64,000 bases of DNA from Trachythela sp. YZ-2020. Lineage: Eukaryota; Cnidaria; Anthozoa; Malacalcyonacea; Clavulariidae. The position numbers were made by a program, and so were the translations under genes. Under the pieces are notes generated by a model. That model was not told where the DNA came from, made no database searches, and was given only the letters and a program-made list of their open reading frames with translations. This document shows positions 16,413-27,827 of the stretch, piece by piece. The stretch spans positions 960,501 to 1,024,500 of the forward strand of contig JADLSH010000216.1 in the NCBI GenBank assembly GCA_016169945.1, read 5' to 3'. Position 1 is the stretch's first letter, and every line of letters starts with the position of its first letter.

Positions 16413-19236
16413 AATCTTTATTAACCAATTTAAATGGCAACGCCTCACAACAAGGCGTTAGTGTAATCATTATTAAGATACTGCTAAAATTATATTATTA
16501 TGAATAATATAACTATAAAGTATATTTCTATTACTCGAAAATATTCTCATTATGACGTTATACAAAGTTAAAAAGACATCTATTTAAAAACACCCTTTTG
16601 AATCTTTCTATGCGAACACTCGGTAGTTCATAATCGTGTCCGCGATTACGTAGTTCCAATTGGCGTTTAGGTGGCAGCAAGACATGTAAGACATGATTAG
16701 GATCTGTGATAATTTTTCCCCATAATTTTCTATCTCTTGTATTTAAAATGTCCACAAAGATAACTGTTGAAGAAGATATCCATACTTATATGAGCGATTT
16801 AAAAATTTGTCAATTTGATTAAGATACTTGGAGTAAGACGCACATCCCCAAACTTCTATGCCAAAGATTAGTATTGATAGAATGAGGCTATGAAAAAGAA
16901 GATCCAACTCTCTCCTGGAAAACCCGTAGTATTTACAAATCCGGACAATGTACATTCTACTACAGGCTTTGGTCATAAGTTCATCAAAATGCATATCCCA
17001 AATAATTGGGTTCTCTTGGAACGTTACCCCAAGAATTTTTAACCAGCTTTTACGAGATATTGTAGGTAACGGCTCAGGAAGTGGACATGATATTTTTCCG
17101 TGTATAACCATCTCCCACGTCTTCTTATAGTTCAGTTTCATACGGTTAGTATCCGGCCAGTTGCTAATATTTTTAGTTTCTATTACCGAAGTGTAATTAT
17201 CGTTTGTAACTTTGACCCCTAAATTAATATCATCTGCAAATTTGACGATTAGGTTAAAAGGTGAGACAGGTCTTATGTCATTGATCATGATTGAAAACAA
17301 GATTGGCCCCAATACTGTTCCTTGAGAGACCCCACGATTTATAGGTAAATACTCTTTTTTTAATGCCATTGACAACAACTCGTTGGTGTCTATTTGTCAG
17401 GAAATTAATGACCCAGTTTATAATATAAGGGTTTATAGGTAGTATCTTCAGCTTGTTACATAAAATCTCGTGCGGTACAGTGTCAAACGAAAAAACTCTG
17501 ACCATCCTGTCGTCACCATCCAGCCATTCCAATCAGTGCCATTGTGGAATTGTAACCCTTTTTATAAGCATGTTGATCTTTGTGAATGAAATTTTCCATG
17601 GGTTGAGTTAATTCAGTTTCCATGGGTTGAGTTAATTTTTTTATGGGACTGGTAAAAGATTTGCCAATTTCCAAATGTCTGGAACAACACCAACCTTAAT
17701 TGAGCTAATGAAGATGGTAGTTACTGCAGGCGCGATATCGTATGCATAGTTGTTCCAGAACCAATAAGGTAAGTCATCTGGCCCTGAGGCTGTTCGTTTC
17801 TGATTCAGTAATAATTTGCAAACAGTATGGACCGATAATTCAGGAATTTTTGTGCCACTAGGAATATGAACGGGTAGAGGAGTAGTATAATCATTATCCG
17901 TGTTTATACTTTGAAAACATTCGTTCATTCGCTTTGGGTCAAAGATAGAACTTAAGGGTACCTCACTATTGGCACGCCCTGTTATATTGTTGACTAATGA
18001 CCACCATCTTTTTTACCCACAGTTTTTGTTCTTATTTTCTTGTTTTACCGCTTTAAGCTGGTTCTCGCGGATAAGGCAGTTAACTCTGTCATAGCATTTT
18101 TCCTTAACTTTAAAAGATGTTTAACTGTCGGAGAGAAGAAAGGGGGGTCTCTACTAGATACTCGAGTTTTAATGATTGGAAAACATTCGTCAAAGATTGG
18201 CCATATCTTGTTATAAAAAGCATATATTATTTCGCTTGGACAAGTTGTACCACTGGTGATGGTATCCCATTGAACATCCTCCATTTTTTGTAACATCCTT
18301 AACTTATTACGCTGTCTCAAGTCACGAAACACCTGTTAAGCAAAACAGCCAAATGATCACATCGCACAAGGCCGTTTACCGCTTCGGCCTTTTCCCAATA
18401 ATTGGGCACATTGGTTATAAACACATCGAGAATCTTTTGACCACGAGTTGGAACCTTCACAATCTGAGCTAAAGAATGATAATTCAGCAATGTCTTTATC
18501 TCTAATTGGTTTATGTCTCCAGCAATAATTAATGTATAACACGAATCAATCAGGACATCAAGCAGGTCATCAGGGAGGTACTCAGAAGAAGGAGGATGAT
18601 ATAGTGCCGCTACATAGAATACAGAATTATCAGTAGTTATTTTAGTCCACAAACATTCATACGGATTCGAAAATTCTTCTAGCCTCACAGCTACTCCACC
18701 TCCCTGTCTATCATTTAGCCTGTCTTTTCGTATTACTGAAAAACCGTCAGTGCATACTGCCTGATTAGGAATGGTAGATTTAAGTCACGTTTCTGTGTCA
18801 ATACCCAGATCAACATCATGATTCTTCAATTCTAGGTGCAAAGCTGAGCTGGCGTCAGGTTTAGCTAAGGATCTAGCATTTATTACCATACAGGTGGGGA
18901 TAGAACGACACTTTGGAGGACCAGGTTTACTAACACAAATATTAATTAGATTGTTCAAGTTGCGCGACGATGGGTTCATAATTTGTCGCCTTATGAATGT
19001 GTTTTTGCCAAACCAAATCTAGGTGGCAGAACCAATCGTCGTGTTGAGAGTTTTTTAAGCGAGTCCGAGAAAACTTTGATGGTGCCTTTGTTGGAAGGGC
19101 CACTGCTGAGCTGGGCCCTGGTAATTAATTGGTTTTCGTTCTTTTTGCCGTGAAGGGATACGATATGTGATTCTTGTTGGAATAGGTCGTTGAAGGTCAG
19201 TACGAAGGTTAGTATAATTTTCCCAATCAGTTTCAT
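16413..19236 (-). mobile_element. Decayed CR1/L2-like LINE, block A
   Basis: Minus-strand pieces, in order, show an N-terminal part (19236-18991), an AP-endonuclease part with NARSLAKPDA (about 18890), YHPPS (about 18600), AGDIN and PTRG, then reverse-transcriptase parts with TASGPDDLPYWF (about 17800) and GVSQGTVLGP followed by FADD (17378-16743). Several frameshifts and stops break it. Next to the block B copy it lacks an 18-base stretch in motif A (junction near 17490), which removes the SSKAFD part and probably a catalytic aspartate context. It is therefore inactive. Confidence 0.8.
16743..17378 (-). pseudogene. LINE reverse-transcriptase fragment, block A
   Basis: This 211-codon open stretch covers the palm with the FADD catalytic box, the LGVTF motif and the thumb region. 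It aligns end to end with 46231-46866 in block B with few changes. Neither has an intact frame upstream. Confidence 0.75.
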
Positions 19237-20309
19237 GGTCTGTTCACTGACACGTGCATGGTAAGTTTATATTGGCTGTTATTATAATTTTAGCTGGCAT
19301 TGTGGCGTATTTTGCGGGCTAAAATGAACAAAACAGCGGGTTAAAATATATTTTAGCCCGCTGAATGTTAATGAGCGAGTGGAGCGACAGAAAACCATGG
19401 CATTGTTTACGTCTTTAGCCCACTGACAGCAATTAGTATCTTTTTTACACTTTTAACGACAAAATGATGGCTGAGAAACTAAACGTATGGGGGCATGCTC
19501 CCCCAGAAAATTTCGAAATATATAGTCTCTGAAATGCCATTAATATGCGCCAGTCCTTTCTCTATTTTGCTTTACTGCACAGAAGCTACAGAAGAAAAAA
19601 CAGCTAGTACAAAAATCATTTAATAACAGTTCTATTGTCGCTATATATGAAACACAAATGATGATTGAACAGTTCAATACTTTGATATGCCGGCATATTT
19701 CAGTACTTCTGTCACTAACCATGGACTTTACTATTCTTTTTCGAGACGTTTTGGCTCCAAATAGTTTGGAATCTCATCTGCATCGGCAACGCAAGCAGCC
19801 TTCAATAGCCTACAGTGCGTCGTTTTGTCGGATTTGCCCTAATATTATTGTAACTTGACCCAACTATAGCATCGTATTCCTGTATTCGTAGCCTCTTCCT
19901 TGACGCGACTGTTAAACCGAGCGATAAAATTAAAGCGGGCATTTGAAAATTCAAACGAAATTCGAAAGAAATTTGGGAAAAAATTCAATTGAAACTCGAT
20001 TTTAGCACAAAATCCCGTATCGATAGAGCTTTGACCCTTAGTTGTTTTGCGTGTTCCCGATGTGACGTCACGTCGGTGTTCTCGTCCCAGTTTTTTTATG
20101 CGCACGGTACAACGAAAAATCACCAACTTCATTGAATTTCGAAGCCAAAAAAACTCGCTCCATGAAGATCAAATTTTCGAATTATAATATATATTACAAA
20201 CGTTGTTAGAATACCAAATAATCGAAATATGCAAATTCCCTGACTATGACATATAGGTACTTCCAGATATGAGCTATATATAGCCTATACACTATGCGAG
20301 GGGCAATGC
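19237..20309. other. No gene recognised; small inverted repeats
   Basis: Inverted TTTTAGCCCGCTG-type sequences occur at 19310-19370. Several short open frames have no recognisable domain. Confidence 0.45.
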
Positions 20310-21011
20310 AATCATGTGATTTTTTTAGATTACTTTTTATCTTTTTCGTGATTTGTCTATTTTTGGGGATCTATTTGTGATTATTTCATTATTTTTTTGT
20401 GATTTTTCTGAAGATATATGAGTTTAATATCAATGATTATTGCCCCTCGAATAAACTTGCCTAGAATGAAGTCAAACAAGTGCGAAATTATCGGAATTCT
20501 CAACCTTAATATATTTCTTTCGTGCTGGCCCTTCTTAATCAAATATTCTGCATGGGCTAAGCATTGGGGCTAAGCCATAGCGTATTTCTTGAAAGGTAAA
20601 GAAATCTTATAGCTGACAAGCAAACACATGCATTTACGAAAAATAATAATTTCAAGATTATTTAAATATAAGATATTAAATGTTTAGTCTGCTCACAGGC
20701 GTTCCAATATTGGGTAGAGCTGTATTAGTATACTATAAGTTTGTTTAATAGTAAAAATATGTGATAAAATGTGTATTTTTAAAATAAGATTTACTTGTCT
20801 AACTTGTAGTTTGTGTTCTCCTTTTCAGATTCCTTCTTTGGAGTTGAGCTATTTTTAATTCATCGCGACTTTTTGCTTGATGCCTGCGGTCGCTACTGAA
20901 TGCAATGAAGTCAAGCAGGTGTGAGATTGGTACAATTGCAACACCATGCATAGAATATTTCTTCATGCTGGGCATTCTTAATTAAATCATATTTTCAAAA
21001 TTGCGTTTTAG

Positions 21012-21394
21012 GTACAGACGAGCAAGTTTTCCTTGACAAGTTCCTTGTCGAGTTTATTTGTTCGTGTGTACGGCAAACAAGTTTTTTTCTGATCAATTTT
21101 TCCTTGACAAGTTTTGCGAGCCGGTGTATATTAACGACAAAAGTGAATACTTCATGTTTATAGTGCATGGCAATGGCCGTTGGCCGCTCAACTAGATCGA
21201 AAATAAGTGTGCAGTGTCGTACTGCGCATTTCCTTGTCAAGTTTTCCTTGTCGGCCGTACACACGAACAATTTTCCTTGTTCAAAAACTGGGATGACTAG
21301 CTTTTGAACAATTTTTCGCCGTACACACGGGAAAATAGAACTTGTCATGGAAAATTTGTCAAGGAAAACTTGTCAAAACTTGCCGGTCTCTGTA
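21012..21394. repeat. MITE with CAAGTTTTCCTTG motifs, first copy
   Basis: The ends GTACAGACGAGCAAGTTTTC and CTTGCCGGTCTCTGTAC are imperfect inverted repeats. The interior repeats CTTGTCAAGGAAAACTTG-like motifs on both strands and GTACACACG. Copies recur at 26896-27283 and 29031-29414, with decayed relatives near 25770-25950, 27890-28060, 30020-30190 and 47640-47720. The open frames on both strands here reflect this repeat. Confidence 0.75.
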
Positions 21395-21560
21395 CGGGGC
21401 TTTAAAAATGAATACATGCATTGAATAAGGCAATTGTCATTTCTTTTCATCTTTTTTTGTGATTTGTCTATTTTTGTGGATTTTTAGTATTTATTTTGTG
21501 ATATTTTCACTATTTTTTGTGATTTTTCTAGTGAGGGTGTACGAGATTTATATTAATAGG

Positions 21561-22184
21561 TTATTGACCGAGCGTGAGGTCTGTACAGTGAAATATCGGA
21601 CCGAGGTTTTTTAGTACGGACCAAGCGAGCGCAGCGAGCGCGGTCCGTACTAAAAAACAGAGGTCCGATATTTCACTGTACAGACCGAACAAGCGAGGTC
21701 AATAAACTGTTTATTATATGGCTCTTGAGTTTGATTCTTAAATTAATTAAGGCATAAACAAGAATTTTTCGCCACCTTTCATGTTGAGACATGAAATGGC
21801 TTCCTCATTAGCTATTCTGTTACTTTTATCGAACAACGACGGTTGTTTGCCAGCTTGGCACTTTGGCTTCCATAACGATGGGCATTGTTTTTTTTTGTTT
21901 TATTAATTGCAAATTTTTAAAATTTTAAATTTAAAATTTTAAAAATTTTAAATTTTAAAAATTAAATGTTTAAAAATTTTTTTAAATTTTTAAAATATTT
22001 AAAAAAAATATTTTTAAATATTTCTGTTTTAAATTTTTAAAATTTAATTTAAAATTTTTAATTTTTTAATCCGGGACACCGGTCCGGATAACTAGTTATC
22101 CGGACCACGGTCCGGATACGGCTTTTATCGGACCGCTCGCTAGCCAATCAGAACCGCGGATTTCATAAAGCCATATAATAACAG
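21561..22184. repeat. Palindrome joined to a TIR element, AT-rich core
   Basis: 21561-21705 is a long palindrome centred near 21633 with GGTCCGATATTTCACTGTAC arms. 21707-22184 has ends CTGTTTATTATATGGCT and AGCCATATAATAACAG. The core at 21890-22070 is nearly all A and T. The whole is absent from the other tandem units. Confidence 0.7.
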
Positions 22185-22365
22185 TGATTATTGCCCCTCA
22201 GCGTTGCCACTCGTAGTGAAATTTCACTATTTGTAGTGAAATCGGTCCGAGCGTAGTGATGTAGTGAAGGAAATTTGAAATTGCCGAAATGTAGTGAAAT
22301 GTTGAATTGCTGATGAAAATTTTAAAAAACCTTGCTGAAAAGTTTAAGGAAAATATTAAATTGGT

Positions 22366-23040
22366 TAGCCTGCGAACAGGCTCTTGAATTGAATTATAGC
22401 CTGCCGGTTTAGTCAATAAAAATACGTCTGTGCCGATCACTATTTTTAGTGTTGTCAATCAAATGTAAAATACAATGTGACAAATTAATACAGACACGCC
22501 TTATAGTAGCCTGCGAATATATGTAAACAAAACGCATATCTCGATTTCTACACATGATTGTTTACAACATTAAAAGCATTTGAAATTCCCTGAAGTAGCA
22601 ATAGTGAGTGAATTCACATAAACATCGCAATGACTTGAGTTTGAACAACTACGGCGTGCTAGAATGCTCAAGAATGCAAATTATAGTCGCCTTTGTCTGA
22701 GAGTAAAGATGCTATTGTTGATATAAGCACGTTGCCGTTGTATTTGCCAAACTCTCTTATACAGCAAAAACATCGTTTCCATCTAGAATGTTGTAAGAGC
22801 TTTTGACTGCCCATCCTTTACTGTAACTTTAACGTCGCTATAGAACGATATTTTTTTATTTGAATCTTTTGTTGGGTAAATTTAATTACCTATTATGGCA
22901 GTATAATGTGTTAATTCAAAATCAACCAATGAGAACCCTGCGTCGTTCTAAGCAACGCACAGACGCGTTTTTATTAGCTAGGCCTGCAGGCTCTCTCTCA
23001 AATTTCAAAGAGAGTTCAAAGAGAGCCTGTTCGCAGGCTA
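22366..23040. mobile_element. 675-bp MITE with 9-bp target duplication
   Basis: The ends TAGCCTGCGAACAGGCTCT and AGCCTGTTCGCAGGCTA are inverted. The flanks 22357-22365 and 23041-23049 both read TAAATTGGT. A 9-base duplication fits Mutator-like elements; the superfamily is inferred from that alone. Confidence 0.85.
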
Positions 23041-23228
23041 TAAATTGGTAGACAAACAAACAATGAATTTTTACATATTAGACATCTTCCCGTACTCATA
23101 TAGAAAAAATTAAAAACAATAGCACCTGTACCCCCCATGCCACAGACAAATTAGCGCGAATTACCAGGGGTCCAGACACTAGTATCCAGTTTCTTTTACT
23201 TAAATTATTCAACTCTGAATTTGCAAAT

Positions 23229-25275
23229 ATGGCGTCGAATACTGATACGGACGAATACTCTGAAGACCAGGAGGGGCAAGGGCCGTCGAAGAAGGCAAAA
23301 ACTCATTGGCGAATTCAGAATTTTTCCGATTCGTGGCTAAAATTACCAGAGTTTAGCGGCTGGCTTGCAAAAGCAAATCGTGATGGTATGAAGCAAGCAG
23401 TTTGCACTGTTTGTAACGATTCCTTCAAACATCCAAACAAACACGCTCTTTTAAAACATGCTTCGTCCGATAAGCACACAAAGGCAATGAAAGCAAGTAA
23501 AATTCGTGTCAAGATTGGCGATTATTTTAAGCCAAAAGATTCTCAAAATCCAGACCCTGAAAAGTTAACTGCCAAGGCCGAACTTCTCATGGTTGGTTTC
23601 ATGGCAGAGCACCGCACTCCTTTCGCACAAGCGGATCACATTATCGATTTGTTAAAGGCTATGTTTCCTGACAGTAAGATTGCGGCTAATATGAAACTGA
23701 AGCGTACAAAAGCTTCATATGTCATGCAGGATGGTTTGGCTTTCGAAGAAAAGTATTTAGTAGCCTCGATTTGCCAAACGCAACATTTCTCGTTGTTAAT
23801 CGATGAATCTACCGATGTTTCCGTTAGCCAGATCCTAGCAGTTGTCGTCCGTTTTCTCCAGGATAACGCGGTCCACGATGCTTTACTAGATGTTGTAGAA
23901 GTCGAGGAAGGAACGGCAGAAGGTTTGTACAGATCAGTGAGAAATCTACTGAATACTAAGGACATACCATTAGACAATGTGATTGGCTTTGCTGCAGACA
24001 ACTGTGCGACGATGATGGGAGCTAATAGCGGCTTTCAGGCACGATTGAAAGCAGACTTGCCGGATGTCTTCGTTCTGGGATGTGTTTGTCACTCTTTCGC
24101 GCTGTGTGCTAGCCACGCTAGTCATCGACTCCTTCATGGCTAGAAACATTCTTAAAAGACACATGTGCCTACTTTGCACGCAGTTCGAAGCGGATGAAGG
24201 AGTTTGAAATGATTCAGGCCGCCGTGAAAATAACTAACCACAGGATTCTGAAGCTGGCGCAGACCCGATGGCTTTCGCGCGGTATGGTCGTCGCAAGAAT
24301 ACTGGAGCAGTGGGAAGCTTTGAAGTTGTTCTTCCAAGCTGAATCACCCAAAGATAAAGTTGATGGTGCTGCAAACATATTGAAAGTCATGACTGCGCCT
24401 GGTACCAAGCACATGCTTCATTTCCTAAACTACGTGTTGACCAAAATTGATCTTCTGAATCTTCAGTTTCAGTCGGAAGATCTCCGGGTTCACAAGGTTT
24501 TCAAATCTGTCAGGGACACTTACAGAGAGATCCTGTCAATGTTTGTACGTGACGACATAGTCCTCACTCGCGATGTGGCAACCATCGACCCAACCTCTAA
24601 GACTAACCATCGTCCCATCATGGAAGTTCACCTTGGTGGACGTTGTCTTGCTGAGATGCTCAACGTACCACTCGGTAACCAGGAGAAGCGCTTTAAAGAG
24701 GACTGCGTTGAATTTCTGATGGAACTGTGCGTCCAGATTCGTAAGCGGTTTGACTTCTCAGAGGATAGCGTCCTGTCTATGATTTCCTGTCTTGATCCGA
24801 AAGAGGCTTTGTCAAGTAATCGTTCCATGATTTCCTCGTGAAATTGGCGTCCAAGTTCCCTCGACTCGTTCCAGAAGCTGATCTGGACAAACTGGACGAT
24901 GAATGGCGAAGCCTTTTGTATTCACGAGACGAGTTGAGCGCGCTTTCCGACAAGCCACCTGTCGTTTTCTGGCCAACATTAATGCAGGTGATAGATGGCA
25001 CTGGTGAGTCGAAGTTTCCTATACTCTGCCGACTAATGTGCGCGTTGCTCGTACTTCCGCATTCATCGGCGTGTGTTGAGCGAGTATTTTCCGAAGTGAA
25101 CATGGTGAAGACTCCAACAACCAATCGACTTCATGCATCAACTATCGCCAACAGACTCCTCGCGAAACAACACTTGGTGCGTCAAAGTAAACAGTGCTAC
25201 AATTGGACGCCATCTGAAGAGCTTATTGACGCAGTGCGACTTGGACGGTGCCATTCCGCCACACTGCCCGACTGA
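23229..25275 (+). pseudogene. hAT-family transposase, broken by two frameshifts
   Basis: Three open pieces in three frames (23229-24143, about 24142-24841, 24838-25275) read as one hAT transposase of about 660 residues. An acidic N-terminus with a PSKKAK basic patch precedes a BED-like zinc finger (CTVC and later HALLKH, SSDKH). The middle part has LLIDEST, typical of the RNase-H-like catalytic core. The end has SACVERVFSEVN, the hATC dimerisation signature. The first break lies near 24120-24142 and the second near 24820-24842. Because of them it cannot make full-length protein. It was probably mobile in the recent past, since the pieces have no internal stops. Confidence 0.85.
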
Positions 25276-25416
25276 GAAATGCTACAGAGCAGAATTCCAT
25301 TTCTTTATATGATTATGACACTGTTGACGATGAGTAATATAGTAGACTAGAGTCTGGACTATAGATGCCAATAAGGCAATAACTTATTAAGCATTGTCCT
25401 GCAGTGATGACCAACC

Positions 25417-25480
25417 CATCCTCGGTCCCAGGGCCTCACGGCTGACACTGCGTTGCCGTGAGGCCCTGGGACCGAGGATG
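25417..25480. repeat. Perfect 25-bp hairpin
   Basis: The arms 25417-25441 and 25456-25480 (CATCCTCGGTCCCAGGGCCT... and complement) pair fully around a 14-base loop. Confidence 0.85.
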
Positions 25481-27450
25481 TTCCAGCGCCGGTATTTTAC
25501 TAATCTTAGCCCTGGGGCCGGTTGTATAAAAAAGTGATTAAAGTTAATCATAGTTAAGTGGAAATGTCATCCAATAAGAAGCGCCTATTTGGGAGTTAAG
25601 TGAGTTTTATACAACCGGCCCAGCCTCCAGGTCAAAAACAAAATTGTAAAATTGTTTATTTTTTGTTGCTCTGTTACATTATCTGTTATTCTGTTAATAA
25701 AAAGACACTCTTACTGATTCGCTACCTTAATTAATTTCATTTGCATGTGCTGGACCTTCTTAATCAAATATTTTTGTTCGTGTTTACGGCAAACAAGTTT
25801 TTTCGATCAATTTCTCATTATCTGGTATGACTAGCTTTTAAACAAGGTGCTTCGTCAAGGAAAACTTGTCAATGTTTTGCCGTACACACGGGTAAATAAA
25901 ACTTGTCAAGGAAAACTTGCTCGCCTCTGTACGGAAAACGTCGTGCGGGACTTTAGGCTTAGCGTATATTTGTTTAGAGGTAATGGAATATTATAGCTGT
26001 CAAGGAAACAGATTTACTACTAATAATAATAGTATAAATTTCATTATTTCAACCTGACAACAATGAAATCGAGCAGGTGTGAGATTGGTACAATTCAACA
26101 CCATAAAATATTTCTTTCATGCTGGGCATTCTTATAATTACATCATATTTTCAAAATTGCGTTTATACATTGAAGTACATTGAAGGCAATTGTAATTCCT
26201 TTTTATCTTTTTTTGTGATTTGTTTATTTTGGGGGATTTTTATGATTTTTTGTAATTTATTCATTTCTTTTTGTGATTTTTCTAGTGAGGGTGTACGAGA
26301 TTTATATCAATGATTTAATATTGCCCCTCGAATAAACTTGCATAGAATGAACTGAAGCCTGAATCGAGTGCGAAATTATCGGAATTCTCTGCCTTAATAA
26401 TTATATTTCTTCTTAAATTAATCAAATATTCTGCATGGGCTAAGCATTGGGGCTAAGCCTTAGCGTATTTGTTGAAAGGTAAAGAAATCTTATAGCTGAC
26501 AAGCAAACACATGCATTTACTAAAAATAATAATTTCAAGATTATTTAATTTCATATAAGATATTAAATGTTTAGTCTGCTCACAGGCGTTCCAATCTTGG
26601 GTAGAGTTGTATTAGTAAACTATATAAGTTTGTTTAATAGTAAAAATATGTGATAAAATGTGTATTTTTAAAATAAGATTTACTTGTCTAATTTGTAGTT
26701 TGTGTTCTCCTTTTCAGATTCCTTCTTTGGAGTTGAGCTATTTTTAATTCATCGCGACTTTTTTCTTGATGCCTGCTGTCGCTACTGAATACAGTCAAGC
26801 AGGTGTGAGATTGGTACAATTCAACTCCATGCATAGAATATTTCTTTCATGCTGGGCATTCTTAATTAAATCATATTTTCAAAATTGCGTTTTAGGTACA
26901 GACGAGCAAGTTTTCCTTGACAAGTTCCTTGTCGAGTTTATTTGTTCGTGTGTACGGCAAACAAGTTTTTTTCTGATCAATTTTTCCTTGACAAGTTTTG
27001 CGAGCCCGTGTATATTAACGACAAAAGTGAATACTTCATGTTTATAGTGCATGGCAATGGCCGTTGGCCGCTCAACTAGATCGAAAATAAGTGTGCAGTG
27101 TCGTACTGCGCATTTCCTTGTCAAGTTTTCCTTGTCGGCCGTACACACGAACAATTTTCCTTGTTCAAAAACTGGGATGACAGACTATCTTTTGAACAAT
27201 TTTTCGCCGTACACACGGGAAAATAGAACTTGTCATGGAAAATTTGTCATGGAAAACTTGTCAAAACTTGCCGGTCTCTGTACGGGGCTTTAAAAATGAA
27301 TACATGCATTGAATAAGGCAATTGTAATTTCTTTTCATCTTTTTTTGTGATTTGTCTATTTTTGTGGATTTTTAGTATATTTTTTTTGTGATATTTTCAC
27401 TATTTTTTGTGATTTTTCTAGTGAGAGTGTACGAGATTTATATCAGTGAT

Positions 27451-27658
27451 TATTATATACACAAGCTCTGGATATGAGGTATTCTGCAATCTGATTGGTT
27501 CTCTACTAGCAGGATATTAGCTCATATCCTGCTAGTAGAGAAAAGTAGAAAAATGGCTGGCAGATTTGGACAATTAAATGAAGAGGAAATTCAAGTTTTA
27601 CTTGAAAAAAGTACGCCAAAATGTTCTGTTCATATCCAGAGCTTGTGTATATAATAAA
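27451..27658. repeat. Foldback MITE carrying a 33-codon reading frame, T1 copy
   Basis: Terminal repeats are ATACACAAGCTCTGGATATG and the complement ending at 27658. An inner perfect hairpin lies at 27501-27517/27524-27540. It encloses the frame at 27553. Confidence 0.8.
27553..27654 (+). pseudogene. Truncated N-terminus of a transposon- or Crypton-related protein, T1 copy
   Basis: ATG at 27553 opens 33 codons (MAGRFGQLNEEEIQVLLEKS and onward) to a stop inside the right terminal repeat. The pattern aromatic-x-x-L/F-(N/T)-x-E-E-I resembles the first residues of invertebrate proteins with Crypton-like (DUF3504/QRICH1-type) domains. The similarity is from memory of the family, not a search. The same frame recurs at 29683, and a related one in the elements at 54492 and 55074. 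Confidence 0.45.
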
Positions 27659-27756
27659 ACAGTTATTCTACTCACTCTCATCGTATATGACTGATAGCCG
27701 ACTCGGCGCTAACGCGCCTCAGCTCATATACGACTCGAGTTTGTAGAATAACTGTT
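27658..27756. repeat. Palindromic element next to the MITE, T1 copy
   Basis: The ends AACAGTTATTCTAC and GTAGAATAACTGTT are perfect inverted repeats. Inner TCGTATATGA and TCATATACGA also pair. T2 has it at about 29788-29886. Confidence 0.8.
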
Positions 27757-27827
27757 AATTATTGCCCCTCGAATAAACTTGCTTCTAGCTAGAATGAACT
27801 GAAGTCAAGCAAGTGCGAAATTATCGT

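Larger units (their letters stand above)
846..17820 (+). repeat. Segmental duplication block A
   Basis: From 846 to about 11345 this block matches block B (33140-44815), and from about 15346 to 17820 it matches 44816-47325, colinearly and at high identity. It holds gene copy 1, a kelch-like pseudogene and a decayed LINE. The segment 11346-15345 is present only here. Confidence 0.85.
20310..22198 (+). repeat. First, interrupted unit of the 2.1-kb tandem repeat
   Basis: It is homologous to the later units over most of its length. Unit-specific insertions at 21561-22184 are absent elsewhere. Part of it is also present at the end of block B from 47325. Confidence 0.75.
22199..25480 (+). mobile_element. 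Degenerate hAT transposon with nested insertion
   Basis: A CAGCGTTGCCACTCGTAGTG motif at 22199 resembles a hAT 5' end. The transposase frames occupy 23229-25275. No matching right terminus was found before 25700, so the right boundary is approximate. A 675-bp MITE is nested at 22366-23040. Confidence 0.6.
25713..27827 (+). repeat. 2.1-kb tandem unit T1
   Basis: It begins at ACTGATTCGCTACCTTAATT and is 2115 bases long. It contains a decayed CAAGTTTTCC element, AT-rich TTTTTGTGATTT tracts, a complete CAAG MITE and two small foldback elements. Open frames such as 26119-26313 recur in every unit but show no domain. Confidence 0.85.

Noticed and set aside
20995..21348. 117-codon minus-strand frame repeated at 26879-27154 and 29014-29367
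   Set aside because: It covers the CAAG MITE and its flank, recurs only because the unit is tandemly duplicated, and shows no domain.
26119..26313. 64-codon Phe-rich frame repeated at 28234 and 30364
   Set aside because: It lies in TTTTTGTGATTT-rich DNA. Conservation follows from tandem duplication and not from selection on the protein.
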